Of a stretch of DNA of 8,038 nt, positions 1 to 4,389 are shown one piece after another. Positions within the stretch are counted from its first letter, which is position 1; each line of letters starts with the position of its first letter. The notes beneath the pieces are model-generated. The model had not been told where the DNA came from, made no database searches, and was given only the letters and a program-made list of their open reading frames with translations. The position numbers and the translations under genes are program-made. Source of the DNA: Chloroflexota bacterium (GTDB taxonomy: Bacteria > Chloroflexota > Anaerolineae > Aggregatilineales > Phototrophicaceae); assembly GCA_026706395.1 (NCBI GenBank), contig JAPOYU010000135.1:1-8038 (forward strand), in the 5' to 3' direction.

Positions 1-829
1 CGCGCGAACTCAGAACCAATAATCGAGCATCGGGAAACTCAGCGCGCAGCCGATCGAAGACTCGCAACAGCTCCGCCATGCCCTTCTCAGCCGTCAAGCG
101 CCCGGCGAAGAGAATCACCTGTCTGCCTTGCAAGTCGAGCCGCCGCCGCAATCTATCCACAATCGCGTCATCAAGCGGCGCCCAGTCGTCCAGGTTGATG
201 CCGTTATGCGCCACTTCGACCGGCGGCATGTCGTTATCGGCGAAGGCGTCGGCAAGCGCCTGGCTCGGCACGGTGCGGATATGCGCATGCCGCTCGAGAG
301 CCCGCTTGATAATCGCGTTGCGAATGGGATTGTAGCGGAAGCGATTCCGGCGCAAGTTGTAGCCGCGCGGCAAGCGATAGGCGCCGGCTTCCAGCGAGTC
401 GGCGCTGGCCGGCGAAAAACTGGGCGGCAGCTTGCCGTAGGCGAAGGGCATCGCGTCATGCGCGCTGAACACGACCCCGCAGCCGGCTGCGCGCGCCAGC
501 TTCAGCGCATGATACGAAAGCTGGAAATGAATGTTGTGGGCGTTGACGACATCGGGCTTGATCCAAGTCAGCAGCTTGCCAAAGGCGCGCGCCGTCTGCG
601 GATTCCATAACGAGAGCCAGGCGCGAAATCGCTCCGGGTAACCGGCGTGGATATGATAGGTCGGGACGCCGCCGCGAAGCTCTTCAAAGGCTGCGTCCGG
701 CGTCGTGGCGATGACATGCGCCTCGTGGCCCCCCGCCGCCGTCAATCCGCGCGCCAGCCGCCATACGACCGACTCGGCGCCGCCTTTGCCTTCCGGCGGA
801 ATCCGATCGTTGAGTAAGAGGATTTTCAT
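1..829 (-). CDS. Glycosyltransferase family 4 (group 1), partial: C-terminus beyond window
   Basis: The 276 visible residues have the layout of a GT-B fold, GT4-type glycosyltransferase, which moves a sugar from a nucleotide-sugar donor to a glycan or lipid acceptor at the cytoplasmic side of the membrane. The N-terminus MKILLLNDRIPPEGKGGAE is the usual first beta strand followed by the glycine-rich GGAE loop (residues 16-19). DVVNAHNIHF (93-102) and FSAHD (121-125) are typical of the acceptor domain. AHNGIN (207-212) and LFAGRLTAEKG (240-250) mark the linker and the start of the donor-binding domain. The gene leaves the window at position 1, so the E-x7-E donor motif is not visible. The ATG at 829 has GAGAAG about 7 nt upstream and begins exactly at the expected first strand. 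It is divergent from the DUF697 gene across 114 nt. Family membership is secure; donor, acceptor and pathway (exopolysaccharide, glycolipid or other) cannot be told. Confidence 0.88.
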   Translation of the reverse strand, partial: MKILLLNDRIPPEGKGGAESVVWRLARGLTAAGGHEAHVIATTPDAAFEELRGGVPTYHIHAGYPERFRAWLSLWNPQTARAFGKLLTWIKPDVVNAHNIHFQLSYHALKLARAAGCGVVFSAHDAMPFAYGKLPPSFSPASADSLEAGAYRLPRGYNLRRNRFRYNPIRNAIIKRALERHAHIRTVPSQALADAFADNDMPPVEVAHNGINLDDWAPLDDAIVDRLRRRLDLQGRQVILFAGRLTAEKGMAELLRVFDRLRAEFPDARLLVLSSR

Positions 830-943
830 ACGGTCTTCTCGGCACGGCTTTTCAGGCGGGCAATGCGCGACTAGTCGCCCCAAATTGCGTAATAAACTGT
901 GATAGCGTACAGCGCCAGTGTAGCCAAAAAACAGGAGATGGTC

Positions 944-1402
944 ATGTCGAAATCTTTGCAGGACGCGGACCGCGAAGCGCGTCAATTGGTGGCGAATTGG
1001 ACGACCGGCGCCGCCTTGACAGGCTGGATTCCCGGCAGCGCCTTCTTCCTGACCGCCGCCGACACCGCCATGATCCACCAGGTCGCGAGCGCCTACGGCA
1101 TCAGCGCCTTCGACATGGACAACCTCAGCGGCGTGATCGGGCGGGCGGTGGCCAGCGCAATCGCCGGCGGTCTCATCACGGAGGTGGTTGGATTGATACC
1201 CGTGGTCGGCTGGGCGGTCAAAAGCGCGGCGATGGCGGCAAAAGCCAAGGTCATTGGCGGTGAAGTCATCCGCTATTTTCGCGAACGCTCGCACCTGCCC
1301 GATACGAGGGTCCTCATCCCGACGGAGTCGTCGGCCGAAGAAGCGCCGCACAGCGCGCCGAAGCCAAAAACCAGCATCGCCGTCGAGGAAGACGAAGACT
1401 GA
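944..1402 (+). CDS. DUF697-like small membrane-associated protein
   Basis: This 152-residue protein resembles the DUF697 domain, which is found alone, in YcjF-like membrane proteins, or C-terminal to Era-like GTPase domains. The supporting pattern is a P-x-A/D turn after a hydrophobic helix (ALTGWIPGSAFFLTAADTAMI, about 24-44), then the MIHQVASAYGI segment (43-53), and a second long hydrophobic stretch (about 66-100) containing GLIPVVGWAVKSAAMAAKAKVIGG. There is no GTPase domain. Residues 128-152 form a charged, proline-containing tail ending EEDED, probably disordered. The start is taken as the ATG at 944 because AGGAG (933-937) sits 6 nt before it. The in-frame ATG at 938 directly abuts that Shine-Dalgarno, and a GTG at 899 has none. 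The gene is monocistronic in this view. Function is unknown; DUF697 proteins are suspected of membrane or GTPase-associated roles. The assignment is from motif memory and not a profile search. Confidence 0.75.
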   Translation: MSKSLQDADREARQLVANWTTGAALTGWIPGSAFFLTAADTAMIHQVASAYGISAFDMDNLSGVIGRAVASAIAGGLITEVVGLIPVVGWAVKSAAMAAKAKVIGGEVIRYFRERSHLPDTRVLIPTESSAEEAPHSAPKPKTSIAVEEDED

Positions 1403-1460
1403 AGGAGCGCTGCGCAATCTGCGGAAGCGCATCCTTTGCAGTTGAAATAATAAACTAACC

Positions 1461-1544
1461 CACCGAGGACACCGAGCTAATCGAGTGCGCCGAGACTCGT
1501 ATGCGAAGGGCGCCGTTTTCTTTGTGTCCTTCGTCTCTTTGCGC
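1461..1544. repeat. Imperfect inverted repeat on GGACAC with central hairpin
   Basis: In the 273-nt gap after the DUF697 gene, the arm CGAGGACACCGAG (1464-1476) is matched in reverse complement by CTTTGTGTCCTTCG (1520-1533). The shared core is GGACAC plus the preceding CGA, with a one-base indel. Between the arms is a small 5-bp hairpin, CGAGT (1482-1486) with ACTCG (1495-1499). Similar GGACAC-rich strings occur in non-coding DNA of several environmental phyla, but I cannot say whether this is a mobile relic, a terminator-like structure or degenerate repeat debris. No run of T suitable for an intrinsic terminator follows closely. Confidence 0.4.
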
Positions 1545-1639
1545 TTAGACTGAAGTTGCCCACGAATTTACGCACCGACGTCAACACGCTGCCCAATTCG
1601 CTATTTCGGTTTGTCCCTTCGCCGCGAATGGGGTAGGCT

Positions 1640-1645
1640 TATCAT
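1640..1645 (+). promoter_or_regulatory. Candidate -10 element for the 94-aa gene / oxygenase unit
   Basis: TATCAT matches five of six positions of the sigma-70 -10 consensus and lies 30 nt before the ATG at 1676, which would give a short leader. No good -35 box is found at 16-18 nt. TTGTCC at 1611-1616 is too far from this box (23 nt), and its 17-nt partner TAGGCT (1634-1639) is a poor -10. This is therefore a weak call. Confidence 0.25.
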
Positions 1646-1675
1646 CCTGCGGCATTCAACAGGAAAAGGCGCGCC

Positions 1676-1960
1676 ATGAATTCCACGCGGCGACAAAAGG
1701 TGCTGACGCTATACCTCTCGACATCGGCTTTGGACAGCGGCGTGCTTGGCTGGTCGATCTATGATGGAACGGGCAAGGACGCCCACACGACCGGCGACAG
1801 CGACCAGCCGCCCTACGAAACGGGGCTGGAGGCTTTGCGCGACGGCTGGCGGCTGATCCAGCAGCCGGTCCTCATTCCGCCCTACCCGGGCGAAGAATAC
1901 ACAACCTCGTTCATGAAATACGGATTTCTCTTTGAAAAGCTGGAGGACATCGAGGAATGA
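1676..1960 (+). CDS. Uncharacterised 94-residue protein coupled to the oxygenase
   Basis: I do not recognise a named family. The protein is compact, acidic towards its end, and has no signal peptide, membrane segment or cysteine. It starts with a basic stretch (MNSTRRQK), followed by a beta-like strand VLTLYLSTSAL. It also has a GWSIYDG motif (residues 25-31), a PPYETGLEALRDGWRLIQQ helix (45-63), a PPYPGEEYTTSF segment (68-79) and a final FLFEKLE. The regular pattern of aromatic and glycine residues and the normal codon use suggest a real, folded protein. AGGAAAAGG (1661-1669) lies 6 nt before the ATG, supporting the start. Its TGA overlaps the next ATG (ATGA, 1957-1960), so translation of the oxygenase is probably coupled to it, which hints at a shared task or complex. 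Function is not inferred. Confidence 0.75.
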   Translation: MNSTRRQKVLTLYLSTSALDSGVLGWSIYDGTGKDAHTTGDSDQPPYETGLEALRDGWRLIQQPVLIPPYPGEEYTTSFMKYGFLFEKLEDIEE

Positions 1961-2805
1961 TCGATAAACAGCATCTGCTCACGTCAAAACAGATGGCGGA
2001 ATTCGTCGCGCGCGGTTTCCTGCGCTTTGACGAGCTCGCGCCCGACGAGATCAACCAAGAAGTGATGCGGGCAATCGACACGCAAGTGATTAAAGGGCAT
2101 CGGTCCGGCACGCCCTTGTCGCAGTGCTATCAAGGCACGCCCATCCGCAAATTGCTGGACCTGCCGCCGATCCAAGGCCTGATACACAGCCTGGTCGGCG
2201 AAGACCCGCTTTTTGACCATGACGCCATCCACGTGCGCGAGCCGAACGAAGGCAGCGCGCAGGGCTTGCACGCTGATTCGATCATCGACTGCCGGACGCA
2301 TTTCGACATCCAACTGATGTACTTCCCGCACGATGTGCCGCTGGAGATGGGCGGGACGCTGCTGTTGCCCGGCAGCCATTTCCGCCGCGTCAACGAGATG
2401 GATGTCGCCGCTTATCAGAATATGCGCGGGCAGATCCCGATGGTTTGCAAAGCCGGTTCCGTCTTGGCGCTGCATCATGGCATCTGGCATTGCGGTCGCC
2501 AGAACCAAACCGACCGCCGTCGTTACATGTTCAAGCTGCGCCTGAATCCGACCGTGCGGCAGTTGCGCTTGTGGAACACTGATGACTTGGACAAGAAATA
2601 TCGCGATCACCAGGAAATCTACGCGGGCCGGACCAAAGGCGAGGACGACATTCAAGCGATCCTCGGCAAGCGCGAGCCTTGGTTCGAAGCGGCTTCCGGC
2701 CGGCTGGAGGTGGTCAATCGCATCAAGCTTTGGCGCTTCCTCACCGGGGACGAGAGTTTCGATGTGCATTACTGGATGAGCCGGCTGGAGAACATGCCGG
2801 CTTAG
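1957..2805 (+). CDS. Phytanoyl-CoA dioxygenase (PhyH)-like Fe(II)/2-oxoglutarate oxygenase
   Basis: This 282-residue cytoplasmic enzyme has the double-stranded beta-helix signature of the PhyH family, which hydroxylates small or lipid-like substrates using O2 and 2-oxoglutarate. The iron triad is visible as H105-x-D107 in GLHADS and the distal H178 in GIWHCGRQN. The arginine cluster R187-R189 after NQTD is positioned to bind the 2-oxoglutarate carboxylate. MGGTLLLPGSHFR (131-143) is the highly typical PhyH stretch between the two halves of the site. The N-terminal region (about 11-35, KQMAEFVARGFLRFDEL) is the usual opening helix in which the chain 'goes up' into the fold. Residues 200-282 extend past the core and may shape the substrate pocket. 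The ATG at 1957 overlaps the upstream stop by 4 nt. The substrate cannot be deduced from this window. Family assignment is strong. Confidence 0.9.
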   Translation: MIDKQHLLTSKQMAEFVARGFLRFDELAPDEINQEVMRAIDTQVIKGHRSGTPLSQCYQGTPIRKLLDLPPIQGLIHSLVGEDPLFDHDAIHVREPNEGSAQGLHADSIIDCRTHFDIQLMYFPHDVPLEMGGTLLLPGSHFRRVNEMDVAAYQNMRGQIPMVCKAGSVLALHHGIWHCGRQNQTDRRRYMFKLRLNPTVRQLRLWNTDDLDKKYRDHQEIYAGRTKGEDDIQAILGKREPWFEAASGRLEVVNRIKLWRFLTGDESFDVHYWMSRLENMPA

Positions 2806-2810
2806 CTTCC

Positions 2811-2871
2811 CCCCATCCCCCAGCCCCTCTCCTCATCTCTATGAGGAGCATCCCCAGAACAAGGGAAGGGG
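2811..2871 (+). repeat. Palindromic intergenic repeat, copy A
   Basis: This 61-bp copy begins 5 nt after the oxygenase stop codon. It reads CCCCATCCCCCAGCCCCT, then a perfect 8-bp stem CTCCTCAT (2829-2836) / ATGAGGAG (2841-2848) around the loop CTCT, then CATCC, 8 nt, and AGGGAAGGGG (2862-2871). The last block can pair with the CCCCT before the stem, giving a nested outer stem. Two more copies in this window share the layout but have different stem bases. It could act as a 3' end structure for the oxygenase mRNA, although no T-run follows. Confidence 0.75.
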
Positions 2872-2901
2872 AGCAACACACCTACATATGGGATTCAAAA
2901 G

Positions 2902-2980
2902 TCCCTCCCTCATTTTGGGATGCCCGCAATAGAGATTGGGATGCCCGCAATAGAGATTGCGGGAGGGATTTAGGGTGGGG
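2902..2980 (-). repeat. Palindromic intergenic repeat, copy B (reverse orientation, internally duplicated)
   Basis: Read on the minus strand this is the same element as copies A and C: CCCCACCC..TCCCT, the 8-bp stem CCCGCAAT / ATTGCGGG (plus-strand 2944-2951 with 2956-2963) around a 4-nt loop, then CATCC, 7 nt, and AGGGAGGGA (plus strand TCCCTCCCT, 2902-2910). An internal 21-bp duplication lengthens it to 79 bp. It lies 30 nt from copy A in inverted orientation and ends about 35 nt before the putative rpsD -10 box. Confidence 0.75.
2917..2958. repeat. 21-bp perfect tandem duplication inside repeat copy B
   Basis: Positions 2917-2937 and 2938-2958 are identical, starting GGGATGCCCGCAAT. The unit spans the left arm and loop of the stem plus three bases of the right arm. 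Thus the left arm exists twice (2923-2930 and 2944-2951) while the full right arm ATTGCGGG exists once (2956-2963). This is the expected product of replication slippage at a hairpin, and lets two alternative stems compete for one right arm. Confidence 0.9.
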
Positions 2981-3015
2981 GCAACACTCCCCAAACTCGC
3001 CCTACCACCTTGGGG

Positions 3016-3021
3016 TAGAAT
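3016..3021 (+). promoter_or_regulatory. rpsD: Candidate -10 element for rpsD
   Basis: TAGAAT fits the -10 consensus at five of six positions and would place the start of transcription near 3028, giving a leader of roughly 65-70 nt. TACACT at 3026-3031 is an alternative. No convincing -35 box is seen at the right distance (AAACTC at 2993-2998), so this is a tentative call. It lies just downstream of repeat copy B. Confidence 0.3.
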
Positions 3022-3056
3022 CCGCTACACTGTATCGCCGATTTCTGAAAGATTGC

Positions 3057-3084
3057 GCGGGCTGCGCGCCCGCATGAAAGAGGA
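3057..3084 (+). promoter_or_regulatory. rpsD: rpsD leader: GC hairpin followed by Shine-Dalgarno
   Basis: A 6-bp stem GCGGGC (3057-3062) / GCCCGC (3068-3073) closes a TGCGC loop directly before the purine-rich AAAGAGGA (3077-3084), 11 nt ahead of the ATG at 3096. In several bacteria S4 represses its own mRNA by binding structure in the leader. A strong hairpin abutting the ribosome binding site fits that idea, but nothing here proves S4 binding. Confidence 0.35.
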
Positions 3085-3095
3085 TTCGTCCCAAT

Positions 3096-3722
3096 ATGGC
3101 TTCATATCACGGACCAAAAGCGAAACCGCAACGCCGCTTCGGCGAGTTGCTTGTGCCCCGCCCCAAGTATTCGCGCATCATGGAAAACCGCGCCTATCCG
3201 CCGGGCGAGCACGGGCGGGAGAAATCCTTCCGCTCGGGCCGGCGCAGCAACTACGCGCTTCAACTGGAAGAGAAGCAGAAGCTGTCCTTCATCTACAACG
3301 TGCGGGAGCGACAGTTGCGCAACTATTACAAGAAGGCCGCCTTGATGCCCGGTCCGACCGGCGTCAACTTGCTCAGCTTGCTGGAGCGCCGCCTGGACAA
3401 TATCGTCTACCGCTCCGGTTTGGCCGCGACTATCTGGTCAGCCCGGCAGATCGTCGGCCATGGGCACATCCTGGTCAACGGCAGCCGCGTGAACCTGCCC
3501 TCGTATCAGGTCCGCCCGCAGGATGTCATCGAAGTGACGGACAAGATGAAGAAAAACGTGCATATCCAGGAATGGATCCAGCAGTCGGCCTATTACCCGC
3601 CTTACATGACCGTGGAGCAGGACAACTTCCGCGTCACGCTGGATCGAGCGCCGGAAGAGGGCGAGGTGCAAACGCCGGTGGACATCCAGATGGTGGTCGA
3701 GTTCTACAACCGCTTGACTTAA
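3096..3722 (+). CDS. rpsD: 30S ribosomal protein S4
   Basis: S4 is a primary 16S rRNA binding protein that nucleates assembly of the small subunit body and contributes to decoding fidelity. The 208-residue length is normal for the family. The N-terminal domain opens [19 protein letters not shown] and continues with the conserved [17 protein letters not shown] segment (24-40) and [29 protein letters not shown] (53-81). The S4 RNA-binding domain begins near [14 protein letters not shown] (97-110) and contains [24 protein letters not shown] (116-139). The protein has no cysteine at all, so it is the zinc-free (C-minus) type. Neither rpsM, rpsK nor rpoA adjoins it, so it is not in the common alpha-operon arrangement; single-gene rpsD with autoregulation is known elsewhere. 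Identity is essentially certain. Whether the genome holds another S4 copy cannot be seen. Confidence 0.98.
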   Translation: MASYHGPKAKPQRRFGELLVPRPKYSRIMENRAYPPGEHGREKSFRSGRRSNYALQLEEKQKLSFIYNVRERQLRNYYKKAALMPGPTGVNLLSLLERRLDNIVYRSGLAATIWSARQIVGHGHILVNGSRVNLPSYQVRPQDVIEVTDKMKKNVHIQEWIQQSAYYPPYMTVEQDNFRVTLDRAPEEGEVQTPVDIQMVVEFYNRLT

Positions 3723-3730
3723 AGAACCAA

Positions 3731-3790
3731 CCCCACGCCCGGCCCCTTCCCGCCATAGCGATGGCGGGCATCCGAAGCATCAGGGAGGGG
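3731..3790 (+). repeat. Palindromic intergenic repeat, copy C
   Basis: This 60-bp copy starts 8 nt after the rpsD stop. It reads CCCCACGCCCGGCCCCTT, a perfect stem CCCGCCAT (3749-3756) / ATGGCGGG (3761-3768) with loop AGCG, CATCC, 8 nt, and AGGGAGGGG (3782-3790). It sits between converging transcription units (rpsD and the minus-strand cluster) and may serve as a 3' end barrier in both directions. The remaining gap to 3912 shows no other recognisable structure. Confidence 0.75.
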
Positions 3791-3912
3791 TGACTTTTCC
3801 CTGAAAACTAATTCGAACGAGACTGGCTCAGGTAATGTCCAGATTCTGACGTGAGTCGGACAGTGACGCTAAGTTGGCGAATCCTGGAGATTTCAGGCTA
3901 GGCGTCTGCGAC

Positions 3913-4389
3913 TCAATCAGTCAACTTGCGCGTGCGGTTGATGAGTTGCGTCGTGCTGTGCTGCGGCAGATATTCGATCAGTTCGACGCGCCCGCCATAG
4001 GCTTCCACTGTCGCGCGCTCGGGCAGGGGCTTGTCTTCGTAATCGCCGCCTTTGACGTAGATATCCGGTTGCAGGGCTCGCAGCAGGTTATCGGCTGTAT
4101 CCTCCTCGAAGATGATCACAGCCGTCACCGGCGTCAGCGCAGCCAGCAGGCGCGCCCGCTCGGGGGCCGGCACCAGTGGCCGACCGGGTCCCTTCAAGCG
4201 GGCGGTCGAGGCATCGCCGTTCAGGCCGACGAAGAGCGCGTCGCCCAGCGTCCGCGCCTTCTCCAGGTAGTCCAGATGGCCGATGTGCAGCAGGTCGAAA
4301 TGGCCGTTGGTGAAGACCAGGGTCTTGCCATCGCGCCGTAGCTGATCGCGCAGCTCACGCGCCCGGAGCGGATTCAGCAATTGGCTCAC
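3913..4389 (-). CDS. rfaE2: RfaE2-like heptose-1-phosphate adenylyltransferase / cytidylyltransferase-fold enzyme
   Basis: The 158-residue protein is a stand-alone nucleotidyltransferase of the HxGH superfamily, closest by eye to the C-terminal half of HldE (RfaE2), which joins ATP and D-glycero-beta-D-manno-heptose 1-phosphate to make ADP-heptose. Visible motifs are VFTNGHFDLLHIGHLDYL (25-42, with H35-x-x-H38 binding the nucleotide phosphates), VGLNGDAS (54-61), LKGPGRPLVP (65-74), DIYVKGGDY (109-117) and the late HSTTQLINR (144-152). The sugar-kinase half (RfaE1) is absent. Most relatives have NGCFD or a similar motif; here a histidine (H30) takes that place. The start is GTG at 4389, overlapping the TGA of the upstream peptidase by 4 nt (GTGA), which implies coupled translation. 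It is the last gene of the minus-strand cluster. Exact substrate is uncertain: heptose phosphate, glycerol 3-phosphate or another small phosphate ester are possible. Confidence 0.88.
   Translation of the reverse strand: MSQLLNPLRARELRDQLRRDGKTLVFTNGHFDLLHIGHLDYLEKARTLGDALFVGLNGDASTARLKGPGRPLVPAPERARLLAALTPVTAVIIFEEDTADNLLRALQPDIYVKGGDYEDKPLPERATVEAYGGRVELIEYLPQHSTTQLINRTRKLTD

Noticed and set aside
128..610. 160-residue plus-strand frame at the left end
   Set aside because: It is antisense to the glycosyltransferase, whose motifs (GGAE, HD, FAGRLTAEKG) are clear.
899..943. GTG start 45 nt upstream for the DUF697 gene
   Set aside because: No Shine-Dalgarno precedes it, whereas AGGAG is correctly spaced before the ATG at 944.
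1411..1431. Possible fourth repeat copy or terminator after the DUF697 gene
   Set aside because: TGCGC/GCGCA gives only a 5-bp stem with an 11-nt loop, there is no T-run, and the flanking CCCCT and AGGGG blocks of the repeat family are missing.
1984..2769. 261-residue open frame antisense to the oxygenase
   Set aside because: It mirrors the PhyH gene, has no recognisable motifs, and long antisense frames are common opposite GC-rich genes.
2902..2980. CRISPR-like repeat array
   Set aside because: There are only two units with no spacers between them and no cas genes; it is a simple tandem duplication within a hairpin element.
2679..3077. 132-residue frame with the duplicated string WDARNRD
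   Set aside because: The apparent protein repeat is just translation of the 21-bp DNA duplication, and the frame overlaps the end of the oxygenase.
2957..3793. 278-residue frame overlapping rpsD in another phase
   Set aside because: rpsD is certain in its own frame. This frame starts inside repeat B and ends past repeat C, with low-complexity composition.
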